The notes beneath the pieces are model-generated. The model did no database searches. It was not told the DNA's origin and saw only the letters and a list, made by a program, of their open reading frames with translations. Source: Cupriavidus sp. UYMMa02A (GTDB lineage: Bacteria > Pseudomonadota > Gammaproteobacteria > Burkholderiales > Burkholderiaceae). From it: a stretch of DNA of 64,000 bases. This document shows positions 10,803 to 21,204 of the stretch, one piece after another. Made by a program: the position numbers and the translations under genes. The stretch lies in NCBI GenBank assembly GCA_001725945.1, contig LRMT01000059.1, positions 1 to 64,000 of the forward strand. Direction: 5' to 3'. Each line of letters starts with the position of its first letter. The stretch's first letter is position 1.

Positions 10803-12668
10803 ATGTCCACCACACCGACATCCGTGACCGTACCGGGCCCGGCCGTTCCCGCACGGGCTCTCAAGATCCAGAGCCGGCTGCGCATGGCCGCGACCTGGGC
10901 GCTGATCAAGCCCTACTGGAAGTCCGAAGACCGCAAGGCCGGGCTGGGCCTGCTGTCCCTGGTGGTCGCGCTCAACCTGGGCATCGTCTACATCAACGTG
11001 CTGCTCAACGAGTGGAACCGCGTGTTCTACAACGCGCTGGAGCAGCGCGACTATGCGTCGTTCAAGGTTCTGCTGCTGCGCTTCTCATGGATCGCGGCCT
11101 TCTTCATCGTCGCCGCGATCTCGCGGCAGTACTACACGATGATGTTGCAGATGCGCTGGCGGACCTGGATGACCGGCCAGTTCATGGGCCACTGGATGGG
11201 CCACCAGGCGTACTACCGGATCGAGCAGACGCATACCACCGACAACCCCGACCAGCGTATTTCGGACGACCTGCGCCAGTTCACCGACGGCGCGCTGTCG
11301 CTGTCGCTGGGCCTGCTCAATTCGGTGGTGACGCTGCTGTCGTTCGTCGGCATCCTGTGGACGGTGTCGGGCCCGATCAGCATTGCGCTGGGCGGCAGCG
11401 AGTTCGTGATCCCGGGCTACATGGTCTGGTTTGCCGCGGGCTATGCGGTGATCGGCTCGCTGATCGCGCATATCGTGGGGCGGCCGCTGATCGGCCTGAA
11501 CTTCCAGCAGGAACAGTACGAGGCCGATTTCCGTTTCACGCTGGTGCGCCTGCGCGAGAACAGCGAACCCGTGGCGCTGTACCGCGGCGAGCCGACCGAG
11601 CAGGCCGGGCTGCGCGCACGCTTCGACCGCATCCGCGCGAACTGGAACCAGCTCATGCGCTATACACGGAGGCTGACTTTCGTCAGTTCGGGCTACGCGC
11701 AGTTCGCCATCATCTTCCCGATCCTGGTCGCGGCGCCGCGTTACTTCGCCGGCAAGATGACGCTGGGCGGGCTGATGCAGACCAGCTCGGCCTTCGGGCA
11801 GGTGCAGGGCGCGCTGTCCTGGTTCGTCGACAGCTACGCGACACTGGTGGGGTGGAAGGCCGCGGCGAACCGGCTGATCGATTTCCAGGAAGCGATCCGC
11901 GTCGCGGAGCGCCAGGACGTCACGCATACCGGCACGCGCGACATCGAAGTGGAACATAGCGGCGAACCGAAGGGTGGCATCCACGTCGACGGTCTCGGCC
12001 TGGCTCTGCCGGTACGCGCCCAACGCGGCGCCAGTGTCGGCCAGCGTCCGCTGGTCGCGCCATTCTCGCTAGCCGTTGCGCCGGGCGAGCGCTGGCTGGT
12101 GAGCGGGCCGTCCGGCTGCGGCAAGAGCGTGCTGTTCCGCGCGCTGGCCGGCATCTGGCCGTATGGCTCCGGCACCATCACCATGCCGTCCGGCGCGCGC
12201 ATGTTGTTCCTGCCGCAGCGCAGCTACCTGCCGATCGGCACGCTAGCCGACGCGCTCGCTTATCCGGACGCGGGTACGGCCCACGACGGTGAATCGCTGC
12301 AGGCCGTACTGCGGCAGGCGCACTTGCCGCAACTCGTGGACCAGCTCGACGTGTTCGACAACTGGTCGCTGCGGCTGTCGCCGGGCGAGCAGCAGCGACT
12401 GGCCTTTGCGCGCGCGTTGCTGCAAAAGCCCCAGTACCTGTTCCTCGACGAGGCCACCAGCGCACTCGACGAGGAGACCGAAGGCGTCATGTACCGCCTG
12501 ATGGTGGAGGCGTTGCCCGATGCCGCGATCATCAGCATTGCCCACCGCAGCACCGTGGCGGCCTTTCACGGCCGGCGTCTGCGCTATGTGCCAGCCGACG
12601 GCGCCGGGGCGCAAGATGGGCAAGGTGTGGGCGCTGCGGTAAGCTATCGGGTCGTATGCGAGGCGTGA
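10803..12668 (+). CDS. SbmA/BacA-type ABC transporter, fused permease and ATPase
   Basis: This 621-residue protein joins an SbmA/BacA-like membrane domain (about residues 30-330, several hydrophobic segments) to a C-terminal ATPase. The Walker A motif is GPSGCGKS, the signature is LSPGEQQR, and Walker B is [13 protein letters not shown]. Relatives (YddA type) are annotated as peptide, bleomycin or vitamin B12 transporters. The open frame is uninterrupted and near family length. The last 30 residues are Gly/Ala-rich and diverge from what I expect, so a small slip near 12600 cannot be excluded. Confidence 0.88.
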   Translation: MSTTPTSVTVPGPAVPARALKIQSRLRMAATWALIKPYWKSEDRKAGLGLLSLVVALNLGIVYINVLLNEWNRVFYNALEQRDYASFKVLLLRFSWIAAFFIVAAISRQYYTMMLQMRWRTWMTGQFMGHWMGHQAYYRIEQTHTTDNPDQRISDDLRQFTDGALSLSLGLLNSVVTLLSFVGILWTVSGPISIALGGSEFVIPGYMVWFAAGYAVIGSLIAHIVGRPLIGLNFQQEQYEADFRFTLVRLRENSEPVALYRGEPTEQAGLRARFDRIRANWNQLMRYTRRLTFVSSGYAQFAIIFPILVAAPRYFAGKMTLGGLMQTSSAFGQVQGALSWFVDSYATLVGWKAAANRLIDFQEAIRVAERQDVTHTGTRDIEVEHSGEPKGGIHVDGLGLALPVRAQRGASVGQRPLVAPFSLAVAPGERWLVSGPSGCGKSVLFRALAGIWPYGSGTITMPSGARMLFLPQRSYLPIGTLADALAYPDAGTAHDGESLQAVLRQAHLPQLVDQLDVFDNWSLRLSPGEQQRLAFARALLQKPQYLFLDEATSALDEETEGVMYRLMVEALPDAAIISIAHRSTVAAFHGRRLRYVPADGAGAQDGQGVGAAVSYRVVCEA

Positions 12669-12720
12669 CCGCGAACCGCGGCACGCCAACTCACCAGGCG
12701 CCCATGCCGGCGCATCCACT

Positions 12721-13137
12721 ATGGCAGGCCTCGAAAAAGATACTCCCCATCCCACCGCGCTGACGGTGCACACGCAATCGCGCGTGCTTGAAGTCGGCTT
12801 CGACAACGGGCGCAGCTTCCGCCTGCCGTTCGAGCTGCTGCGCGTGTACTCCCCGTCGGCCGAAGTGCAGGGCCACGGCCCCGGCCAGGAAGTGCTGCAG
12901 ACCGGCAAGCGCGAAGTCGGCATCGCCGCGGTGGAGCCGGTGGGCAACTATGCGATCCAGATCCGCTTTAGCGACGGCCACGACACCGGCATCTATTCCT
13001 GGGAACTGCTGTACCGCCTCGGCGACCAGCAGGAAGCGCTGTGGGCCGACTATCTCGAGCGCCTGGAAGCCGCCGGGGTCGATCGCGACACGCCCATGGC
13101 GACTGCCGGCGGCCATGGCTGCGGCCATCACCACTGA
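12721..13137 (+). CDS. DUF971 domain protein with His/Cys C-terminal tail
   Basis: This 138-residue protein is a stand-alone DUF971 domain, the fold also found at the N-terminus of gamma-butyrobetaine hydroxylase. The signature region [19 protein letters not shown] is clear. DUF971 proteins are often linked with Fe-S or cofactor assembly. The tail ends GGHGCGHHH, a natural metal-binding-like extension. The gene lies 21 bp upstream of ubiE and is probably co-transcribed with it. Its frame is intact. Confidence 0.92.
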   Translation: MAGLEKDTPHPTALTVHTQSRVLEVGFDNGRSFRLPFELLRVYSPSAEVQGHGPGQEVLQTGKREVGIAAVEPVGNYAIQIRFSDGHDTGIYSWELLYRLGDQQEALWADYLERLEAAGVDRDTPMATAGGHGCGHHH

Positions 13138-13158
13138 TCTGTACCTGGAGTCTGAGAT

Positions 13159-13889
13159 ATGAGCGAAACCCATTTCGGGTTCGAGAAGGTCGACGAAACG
13201 GAGAAGGCCGGCAAGGTCGCCGGCGTGTTCCATTCGGTCGCCAGCAAGTACGACGTGATGAACGACCTGATGTCGGGCGGCATGCACCGGCTGTGGAAGA
13301 TGTTCACGATCGCCCAGGCCGGCGTGCGGCCCGGCCACAAGGTGCTGGACATTGCCGGCGGCACCGGCGACCTGGCCAAGCGTTCGCGAAGCAGGCCGGC
13401 CCGACCGGCCAGGTCTGGCTGACCGACATCAACGAGTCGATGCTGCGCGTGGGCCGTGACCGGCTGCTCGACAAGGGCATCGTCACCCCGGTGGCGCTGT
13501 GCGATGCCGAGCACATCCCGTTCCCGGACAACTACTTCGACCTGGTCACGGTGGCGTTCGGCCTGCGCAACATGACTCACAAGGATGCTGCACTGGCCGA
13601 GATGCGCCGCGTGGTGAAGCCGGGCGGCAAGGTCATGGTGCTGGAGTTCTCCAAGGTGTGGAAACCGCTGGAGAAGGCCTACGATGTTTACTCGTTCAAG
13701 GTGCTGCCGTGGATCGGACAGAAGGTGGCGGGGGATGCCCCCAGCTATCGTTATCTGGCAGAATCGATCAGAATGCATCCGGATCAGGCCTCGCTTGTAC
13801 GCTTGATGGAACAAGTTGGGCTTGAGAATGTCGAATATTTCAATCTGACGGCTGGAGTGGTGGCGCTCCACGTCGGGCGCAAGTATTAG
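13159..13889 (+). CDS. ubiE: Demethylmenaquinone/ubiquinone methyltransferase UbiE (one frameshift)
   Basis: This is the SAM-dependent C-methyltransferase of ubiquinone (and menaquinone) synthesis, 243 residues when repaired. The class I methyltransferase glycine motif [10 protein letters not shown] is at about residues 68-77, and [10 protein letters not shown] and the C-terminal [16 protein letters not shown] ending are diagnostic of UbiE. The frame slips near 13378, where one added G converts the break into AKAFAKQAG. With the downstream ubiJ and ubiB it forms the conserved ubiquinone block of this group. Confidence 0.96.
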
Positions 13890-13962
13890 AACTCGCCATT
13901 CCTGGCTCGAATCCGGCATTGAATACCGGTTTTGAGCGGAAACTGACAGGGGATTACTGAAT

Positions 13963-14939
13963 ATGTCATCAATTCGCGGAAAATTCCTGGTGGGGTCGCT
14001 GATTGCCGCGATCGCGCTGGGCGTGGCGCTGGACGCCAACGCCAAGCGCATCGGCGGCTCGCGCAGCATCGGCAAGCAATCGTCCACCGTGACGCAGCAA
14101 CGCCAGCAGGCGCCGACTCAACAATCGCCGTCGCAGCAGCCGGCCCAGCAACCCGCGCAACAGGCGGCACCGGCCACGGCCGGCGCAGCCGGTGCAGCCG
14201 CGGCGGCCACACCCAAGCGCAACTGGGTGGCATCCTGGGCGGCATCGCCGCTGGCGTGGGTCTTGCTGCGCTGCTGTCGCACTTTGGCCTGGCCGGTGCA
14301 GCTGCGAGCTTCCTGTCCAACGTGATCCTGATCGCGCTGGTCGCGTTCGCGGCGATCTGGCTGATCCGCAAGTTCCGTGGCGGCAGCCAGCGTACCCAGC
14401 AGCCGGCCTATGCCGGTGCCGGCAATGCCGGCGGCATGGGCCATGGCGCCGAGCCGATACTGCGGGAGCAGACGCCTTCGCCGGCCCCTGCCAGCAATCC
14501 GGTGATGCCGGCGGCCGGCGCAGCCGCGGTCGCGGCCGATGCGGTGGCCCCGCAGCCCTGGGGCGTGCCCGCCGACTTCGATACCGAGGCCTTCCTGCGC
14601 AACGCCAAGGTGCACTTCGTGCGCCTGCAGGCAGCGTGGGATGCCGGCAACCTTGACGATATCCGCGAGTTCACCACGCCGGAAATGTTTGCCGAGATCA
14701 AGATGGACCTGTCCGAGCGCGGTGCGGAAGTCAACAAGACCGACGTGGTCACGCTCGAAGCGCAGCTGCTCGGCATCGAGTCCTCGCCGAGCCAGCACCT
14801 GGCCAGCGTGCGTTTCTCGGGCATGATCCGCGAGCGCGCCGGCGAAGCCGCGCAGCCGTTTGGCGAGGTCTGGAACCTGGCCAAGCCGGTGTCCGGCACG
14901 GGTGGCTGGCTGCTGGCCGGCATCCAGCAGGAATCCTGA
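13963..14939 (+). CDS. Tim44-like domain membrane protein (one frameshift)
   Basis: This protein of about 325 residues begins with a signal peptide (residues 1-27, ending DANA). A low-complexity Gln/Pro/Ala stretch (about 45-85), two hydrophobic segments (about 88-132) and a C-terminal Tim44/MbA-like domain follow (about 190-320, ending GGWLLAGIQQES). The frame slips near 14223, where one added G gives VGGILGGIAAGVG. Bacterial Tim44-like proteins are of uncertain function. This one sits between ubiE and ubiJ and is followed by a terminator. Confidence 0.88.
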
Positions 14940-14992
14940 GTGCGGTTTATTCCCCACGGCGGTGGCGCTGTCGGGGAGTAGCTTAGAATGGA

Positions 14993-15018
14993 GGCCCGCG
15001 CGAAAGCGCGGGCCTTTT
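14993..15018 (+). terminator. Rho-independent terminator after the Tim44-like gene
   Basis: A 9-bp GC stem (GGCCCGCGC / GCGCGGGCC) with a GAAA loop is followed by TTTTCT. It ends the ubiE/Tim44-like transcript, 54 bp past the stop and 69 bp before ubiJ. Confidence 0.85.
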
Positions 15019-15086
15019 CTGTTTGGAGGCGGTCCCTGACCCGTGTCAGCCTGCCCGCCTTGCCGTGCCGCCGCATGCCCCTTGCC

Positions 15087-15754
15087 ATGAATCCTCTGCC
15101 TTCCGCCCTGGCCGCGCCCGCCGTTGCCGCGCTGAACCACTTGCTCGAACAGGAGCCCTGGGCCCGCGGCCAGCTGGTGCCGTTCGCCGGCGCGTGATCC
15201 GCTTCGACGCTGCGGCGTTCGCGCTGTCGCTGCGGGTGACGGAGGACGGCACGACGGAGCTGGCGCCGGCCGCCGAAGCGCCGGCGGTGTCCCTGCTCGT
15301 ACCGTTGCAGCAATGGCCGCTGGTGGCCGCTGACGTGGCGGACGGCGGCCAGGCCGCGGCGATGCGCCATGTGCGCCTCGAGGGCGATGCCGAGCTGGCC
15401 AACACGGTGTCCATGCTCGCGCGCAACCTGCGCTGGGACGCGGCCGAGGACTTGTCGCGCGCGTTTCGCGGAATCCTGGGCGGCCCGGCGAGCGACAGCC
15501 TGGCCCAGCGCATGGTCGACGGCGCGCGCCAGGTTCATGAGCAAGCCACGCGCGTGGGCCGTACGCTCGTGGAGAACGTCACTGAATACCTGCTGGACGA
15601 GAAGCCGACGCTGGTGCGTCACTTCGCACTGGACGACTTCGGCACCGATGTGGGCCGCCTGCGTGATGACCTGGCCCGCCTCGAGAAACGCCTGGAGCGG
15701 CTCGAACGCACCCGTCCCGCGGGGCCGGCGGCATTGCCGTCCGCGCACCGCTGA
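15087..15754 (+). CDS. ubiJ: Ubiquinone biosynthesis accessory factor UbiJ, SCP2 domain (one frameshift)
   Basis: This protein of about 222 residues has an SCP2-like lipid-binding domain followed by a C-terminal coiled coil (DLARLEKRLERLE). UbiJ, with UbiK and UbiI, acts as a lipid-carrying factor of the ubiquinone biosynthetic metabolon. I start at ATG 15087 (MNPLPSALA); ATG 15075 is possible. The frame slips near 15192, where one added C gives FAGRVIRF. The position between ubiE and ubiB is the classic ubiE-ubiJ-ubiB order. Confidence 0.9.
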
Positions 15755-15829
15755 TCGCGCCGCCGGCATGACGCCTACTTTCGCTGCCGCCCGTTCCGCG
15801 CAGCGCCACCGTTCCCTGAATACCGCCGC

Positions 15830-17406
15830 ATGACCCGCCTTCTGCGCCTCGGCAAGATCCTTTTCGTCATCCTGTACTATGGGCTCGATGAGCTCGTGCT
15901 GTCCGGCTTCCAGAACCGCAAGATCCGCTTTCTGGTCCGCGTCATGACCATTGGCCGCAAGCTCGACATGCCGCGCGGCGAGCGGCTGCGGCGGGCGCTG
16001 ACCAAGCTCGGCCCGATCTTCGTCAAGTTCGGCCAGGTGTTGTCGACCCGGCGCGACCTGATGCCGCCGGACATTGCCGACGAGTTGGCCATGCTGCAGG
16101 ACCAGGTGCCGCCGTTCGACTCGGTGGTCGCCGTGAAGATCATCGAGCGTTCGCTGGGGCGTCGGCTCGAAGACCTGTTCGAGACGTTCGAGCACCAGCC
16201 CGTAGCAAGCGCGTCGATCGCGCAGGTGCACTTCGCCACGCTCAAGGGCGGCCCGAACCATGGCCGCGAGGTCGCGGTGAAGGTGCTGCGCCCGGGCATG
16301 CTGCCGGTGATCGACAGCGACCTGGCGCTGATGCGCGACCTGGCCACCTGGCTGGAACGCTTCTGGGCCGACGGCAAGCGCCTGAAGCCGCGCGAGGTCG
16401 TGGCCGAGTTCGACAAGTACCTGCACGACGAGCTCGATCTGATGATCGAGGCCGCCAACGCCAGCCAGCTGCGCCGCAACTTCGCCGACACCAGCCTGCT
16501 GCTGGTGCCCGAGGTGTTCTGGGACTGGTGCAGCAGCACGGTGTTCGTGATGGAGCGCATGCACGGCATCCCGATCTCGCGCACCGAGTCGCTCAAGGCG
16601 GCCGGCGTGGATATGCACCAGCTCGCGGAAGAGGGTGTGGAGATCTTCTTCACGCAGGTGTTCCGCGACGGCTTCTTCCACGCCGACATGCACCCCGGCA
16701 ACATCCTGGTGTCGGTGCAGCCTGAGACCTTCGGCCGCTATATCGCGCTGGACTTCGGCATCGTCGGCGCGCTGTCGGAATTTGACAAGAACTACCTCGC
16801 GCAGAACTTCATTGCATTCTTCCGCCGCGATTACCACCGCGTGGCCCTGCTGCACGTGGAGTCGGGCTGGGTGCCGCCCGACACGCGTGTGGAGGAACTG
16901 GAAAGCGCGGTGCGCGCTTGCTGCGAGCCGTATTTCGACAAGCCGCTCAAGGAAATCTCGCTCGGCATGGTGCTGATGCGCCTGTTCCAGACCTCGCGCC
17001 GCTTCAATGTCGAGATCCAGCCCCAGCTCGTGCTGCTGCAGAAGACGCTGCTCAATATCGAGGCCTGGGTCGCCAGCTCGACCCGGACCTGGACCTGTGG
17101 AAGACCGCCAAGCCGTTCCTCGAGCGCTGGATGCACGAGCAGGTCGGCTGGAAGGGCGCGTGGGAGCGGATCAAGGTCGAGGCGCCGCTGTGGGCCAAGA
17201 TGCTGCCGGACTTTCCGCGCCTCGCTCACCAGTTCCTGGAGCGGCGCGCGCTCAATACCAATGGCGAGCAGGAGCGGCTGCTGGCCATGCTGGTGACCGA
17301 GCAGCGCCGTACCAACCGGCTGGTCGGCACCACGCTGCTGCTGGTGGGCGGCTTTATCGCCGGCATCGTGCTGACACATGTGTTCGGCCTGGCCGGATAC
17401 TGGTAA
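15830..17406 (+). CDS. ubiB: Ubiquinone biosynthesis regulatory ATPase UbiB (one frameshift)
   Basis: This is the 525-residue ABC1/ADCK/UbiB-family atypical kinase needed for aerobic ubiquinone synthesis. The family KxGQ motif ([14 protein letters not shown]) begins near residue 64. The ATP-site segment ASIAQVH and catalytic-loop-like HADMHPGNI follow, with DFGIVG as the metal-binding motif. The C-terminus ends with hydrophobic helices ([14 protein letters not shown]). The frame slips near 17060, where one added G restores [16 protein letters not shown]. The start ATG 15830 follows ubiJ by 75 bp. Confidence 0.96.
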
Positions 17407-17466
17407 GCGGGCAAATGGCAGTTCGAGGCAATTCAAGGCAGTTCAGGCGTTCGAAGGAGACAGGAC

Positions 17467-18087
17467 ATGACCCCGGCCGACAAGGCACCGAGCACGCCGT
17501 CATTCACCACCCGCAATGCGGCGGACCCGGCATTCTGGGACGAACGCTTCGAGCAGGGCCACACGCCCTGGGATCTGCATGGAGTGCCGGCCGAATTCCA
17601 GCAGTTCATTGCCGGCAAGCCGCCTTGCCCGACGCTGGTGCCCGGCTGCGGCAATGGCTGGGAAGCGGGCTGGCTGTTCGAGCGCGGCTGGCCGGTCACG
17701 GCCATCGACTTCTCGCCGCAGGCGGTCGCTTCGGCGCGGCGCGCGCTGGGCCCGGCCGGCGCCATCGTGCGCGAGCGGACTTCTTTGCCTACACGCCCGA
17801 ACCCGCGTGCGAGCTGATCTACGAGCGCGCCTTCCTGTGCGCGCTGCCCCCGGCCTGCGTGAAGCCTATGCCGAACGCGTGGCGCTGCTGTTGCCGTCTG
17901 GCGGACTGCTGGCCGGCTATTTCTTCCTTGGCGACAAGCGCGGCGGGCCGCCGTTTGCCATGCCGGCGTCCGAACTGGATGCGCTGCTCGGCCCGGCGTC
18001 GAGCGTATCGAGGACCGTGCTTCCGCCGAGCCGCTGCCGGTCTTCGAGGGGCAGGAGCGCTGGCAAGTCTGGCGCCGCCGCGGCTGA
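17467..18087 (+). CDS. Thiopurine-S-methyltransferase-like SAM methyltransferase (three frameshifts)
   Basis: When repaired this is a 207-residue TPMT-family methyltransferase. WDERFEQGHTPWDLHGVP is the family's N-terminal signature and VPGCGNGWEAGWL the SAM-binding loop, at about residues 57-69. The frame slips near 17778, 17855 and 18000; adding three bases ends the protein at TGA 18085-18087 (QVWRRRG). The substrate is unknown. A good ribosome site (GAAGGAGAC) precedes ATG 17467, which is 60 bp after ubiB. Confidence 0.85.
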
Positions 18088-18426
18088 TCCCGGTGCTCGG
18101 CCTGCGTGAAGTGATGACATATCCATCTCGGCCGTCATTCCCGCGGAGGCGGGAATCCAGCGCCTTTTAGCGCCGTCGGGTTCCCGTTAGCGCGGGAACG
18201 ACGTTTTGCGCGACGGGGAATTTTCGCCCGCCACGATCTGCGTCGCTATAATCCGCGTTTTGATTCGGCTACGACCGCAGGCCAAGTGCGCCAACCCTCT
18301 CCGGGAACGGCGACTCAATGCCCCGGCCCCGACCGATGAATTGGACTCCGGGAAGGCGCTAGATAATGCGGCCGGCCCGGCATTCGGTTTCTCGCCACAA
18401 GGGCATTTTCTGCATAGGGCAGCGGC
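18088..18426. other. Intergenic region before the symporter
   Basis: About 340 bp lie between the methyltransferase and the symporter. The left part holds a REP-like palindromic element (18133-18203). A TATAAT hexamer at 18246-18251 is a plausible -10, without a clear -35. The rest (18260-18426) has a short open frame with no family features, which I do not call. Confidence 0.4.
18133..18203. repeat. REP-like palindromic element
   Basis: The left half contains the hairpin ATTCCCGC-GGAG-GCGGGAAT and the right half TTCCCG-TTAGCG-CGGGAA. The outer ends are also complementary in outline (CGTCATTCCCG against CGGGAACGACG). The core matches the widespread GTCATTCCCGC...GCGGGAAT small repeat of proteobacteria. 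Only one copy is in the window. Confidence 0.7.
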
Positions 18427-19860
18427 ATGCTGATCTGGTTCGTCATCATCTACTGGGTAATCTCGGTCGGCATCGGCCTGTGGGCCGCGCTGCGCGTGCG
18501 CAACACGACCGATTTCGCCGTGGCCGGGCGCAGCCTGCCGTTCTACATCGTCACCGCCACCGTCTTTGCCACCTGGTTCGGTTCCGAAACCGTGCTGGGC
18601 ATTCCCGCGGTATTCCTGAAAGAGGGCCTGTCGGGCGTCGTTTCCGACCCGTTCGGCTCGTCGCTGTGCCTGATCCTGGTGGGGCTGTTCTTCGCGCGGC
18701 CGCTGTACCGGATGAACCTGCTCACCATCGGCGACTACTACCACAATCGCTACGGGCGGCTGGCCGAGGTGCTGACCACGCTGTGCATCGTGGTGTCCTA
18801 CCTGGGCTGGGTCCCGCGCAGATCAAGGCGCTCGGCTGGTGTTCTATACGGTGTCCGACGGCGCGCTGTCGCAGGATGCCGGCATGATGATCGGCGCGGC
18901 CAGCGTGCTGGTGTACACGCTGTTCGGCGGCATGTGGTCGGTCGCGGTGACCGACTTCATCCAGATGATCATCATCGTGGTCGGCATGCTCTATATCGGC
19001 TACGAGGTCAGCGGCCAGGCCGGCGGCGTCGGGGTGGTGATCTCGCACGCGGCGGCGGCCGGCAAGTTCGAGTTCCTGCCGTCGCTGGATCTCCTGCAGA
19101 TCATCGGGTTTGCCGCGGCGCTGTTCACCATGATGCTGGGCTCGATCCCGCAGCAGGATGTGTTCCAGCGCGTCACGTCTTCGCGCACCGAGCAGATCGC
19201 CGGGCGCGCGTCGGTGCTCGGCGGCGTGCTGTATTTCTTCTTCGCCTTCATCCCGATGTTCCTCGCCTACTCGGCCACGCTGATCGATCCGGGCATGGTG
19301 GACAAGTACATCAACGCGGATTCCCAGCTGATTCTGCCGCAACTGATCCTGCAGCACGCGCCGATGTTCGCGCAGGTGATGTTCTTCGGCGCGCTGCTGT
19401 CGGCTATCAAGAGCTGCGCGTCGGCCACGCTGCTGGCACCGTCGGTGACCTTTGCCGAGAACATTCTAAGGCCGTATTTCCGGCATCTCGAGGACCGCCA
19501 GTTCCTGCGCGTGATGCAGACCGTGGTGCTGGTATTCACCGGCACCGTAACGCTGTTCGCGCTGAACTCGCATCTTTCGATCTTTCATATGGTCGAAAAT
19601 GCCTATAAGGTCACTTTGGTGTCGTCGTTCGTGCCGCTCGCCTTCGGCATGTTCTGGAAGCCGGCCACGCGGCAGGGCGGCCTGGCCGCCATCCTGCTCG
19701 GCCTGGGATCCTGGCTCACGTGCGAGATCGCCTTCGCCGACGCCACGGTGCCGCCTCAATGGTGGGCCTGATGTTCTCGATCAGCGGCATGGTGGTCGGT
19801 TCGCTGCTCCCGCAGTGGATTGCGGATCACGCGCCGGTCAAGGAAGTGCATATCGCCTGA
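18427..19860 (+). CDS. Sodium:solute symporter (SSS family; three frameshifts)
   Basis: When repaired this is about 478 residues with roughly 12-13 hydrophobic segments, the SSS-family fold. Family features include the DFAVAGRSLP loop near residue 30, ATWFGSETVLGIP near 57-70 and a later DVFQRVTSSRT loop. The frame slips near 18815 and 18832, and again near 19757 at a run of A. Adding three bases ends the protein at 19860 with VKEVHIA. The transported solute cannot be assigned from sequence. No partner gene is adjacent. Confidence 0.86.
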
Positions 19861-19968
19861 CCGCCGGCGCGGCGGCACGGCTTCCTGTCTGGCCGGTCCT
19901 GGCCCCGTGGCGGCTGTTGTGCCGCTTTGTGCCCGCATTTCCGCCCGTCAGGCAACCCGGTAAGGGTT

Positions 19969-19974
19969 TATAAT
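19969..19974 (+). promoter_or_regulatory. Possible -10 hexamer of the fmdB-DUF502-aspS operon
   Basis: A perfect TATAAT lies 82 bp upstream of the FmdB start in a GC-rich surround. I see no good -35 at the right spacing, so this is a weak call. Confidence 0.35.
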
Positions 19975-20055
19975 TCAAGGCTTTGCATCGTCGTGCGCGG
20001 TTGCGCGGGCGGTGCCTGCACCGTTCCGATCCAGAATTTTCGCGAAATAAATACC

Positions 20056-20406
20056 ATGCCGATCTATGCCTACCGTTGCGACGCCTGCGGCCACGGGCGC
20101 GATGTGCTGCAGAAGATGAGCGATGCCCCGCTCACCGATTGCCGTCTTGCGGTACCGCCGGAGCCTTCAAGAAGCAGCTCACCGCAGCTGGCTTCCAGCT
20201 CAAGGGTTCGGGCTGGTACGTGACCGATTTCCGCGGCGGCAGCGGCGGAGCCAGCGCCCCGGCGGCGTCCGGCGCGGCGCCCGCTGGCGCGGATGCCCTG
20301 CAGCGGCCTCGACTTCGAGCTCGGCCTCGACCGAATCGTCGTCCAGCACCTCGCCTCCGCGGCACCCGCTGCCGGCGGCTGCGGCAGCGCCTGCGCCTGC
20401 CACTGA
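20056..20406 (+). CDS. FmdB family zinc-ribbon protein with Cys/His tail (three frameshifts)
   Basis: When repaired this is about 117 residues. The N-terminus (MPIYAYRCDACGHG, then CPSCG) is the CxxC...CxxC zinc ribbon of the FmdB/putative regulatory family. A Ser/Thr/Ala/Pro-rich linker follows, then a second metal-binding-like tail, GGCGSACACH, at the stop. The frame slips near 20143, 20292 and 20352; three added bases restore a single frame to TGA 20404-20406. It is the first gene before DUF502 and aspS. Confidence 0.85.
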
Positions 20407-20419
20407 TCGCAGGCCGGCC

Positions 20420-21157
20420 GTGGTCGCAAAGAAAACCTCCGCACTGAAGACCTGGTTCCTGACCGGGCTGCTGGTGCTGGTGCCGCTGGGCATTACGCTG
20501 TGGGTGCTCAGCCTGATCATCGGCACCATGGACCAGAGCCTGGCGCTGCTGCCGGAGGCCTGGCGTCCGGATCAGCTGCTGTTCGGCAAGCGCGTGACGG
20601 GTCTTGGCGCCATCCTGACGCTGCTGTGCATCCTGCTGGTCGGGCTGCTCGCGCACAATTTCATCGGCCAGCGCCTGGTGCGCTGGTGGGAAGCGCTGCT
20701 GGGCCATATCCCGGTCGTGGGCCCGATCTACACCAGCGTCAAGCAGGTGTCCGACACGCTGCTGTCGTCGTCGGGCAATGCGTTCCGCAAGGCGTTGCTG
20801 GTGCAGTACCCGCGTGAGGGCTCGTGGACCATTGCGTTCCTGACCGGGCGTCCGGGCGGCGACGTGCAGAACCACCTGCAGGGCGAATACGTCAGCGTCT
20901 ACGTGCCGACCACGCCCAACCCGACCTCGGGCTTCTTCCTCATGATGCCCAAGGCCGACACCATCGAACTCGACATGACCGTCGACGCCGCGCTCAAGTA
21001 CATCGTTTCGATGGGCGTGGTGGCACCGGCGGAATTGCCCCGCAAGAACGGCGGCCCGGGCCGCCCGGCGGATCCCGTCAGCCCTGCCAGGGCGACCGGC
21101 GCAGGCGCCGGCCGCGAAGCAGCGGTCGAGACGGTCGATCCTTCGCATACCAATTGA
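20420..21157 (+). CDS. DUF502 family membrane protein
   Basis: This is an intact 245-residue DUF502 protein. Two transmembrane helices near the N-terminus (about residues 10-32 and 60-85) precede a soluble domain containing [19 protein letters not shown] and [15 protein letters not shown], which are typical of DUF502. The start is probably GTG 20420 ([12 protein letters not shown]), 13 bp after the FmdB stop; no ATG fits the conserved N-terminus. The low-complexity C-terminus (about 200-245) is Pro/Ala/Gly-rich. FmdB-DUF502-aspS is a recurring order in Burkholderiales. Molecular function is unknown. Confidence 0.9.
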   Translation: MVAKKTSALKTWFLTGLLVLVPLGITLWVLSLIIGTMDQSLALLPEAWRPDQLLFGKRVTGLGAILTLLCILLVGLLAHNFIGQRLVRWWEALLGHIPVVGPIYTSVKQVSDTLLSSSGNAFRKALLVQYPREGSWTIAFLTGRPGGDVQNHLQGEYVSVYVPTTPNPTSGFFLMMPKADTIELDMTVDAALKYIVSMGVVAPAELPRKNGGPGRPADPVSPARATGAGAGREAAVETVDPSHTN

Positions 21158-21204
21158 TCACGGGCCGCCCGGCGGGCGGCCGCGTATTACCGGGAAATAT
21201 CCTA

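Noticed and set aside
13159..13889. Programmed frameshifting as the cause of broken frames
   Set aside because: No slippery sequences or downstream structures recur, and some 60 sites in unrelated genes including ribosomal and synthetase genes cannot be programmed.
14408..16855. An 815-codon open frame on the minus strand across the ubiquinone genes
   Set aside because: It is antisense to ubiJ and ubiB, has no family features, and is an expected effect of high GC at third positions.
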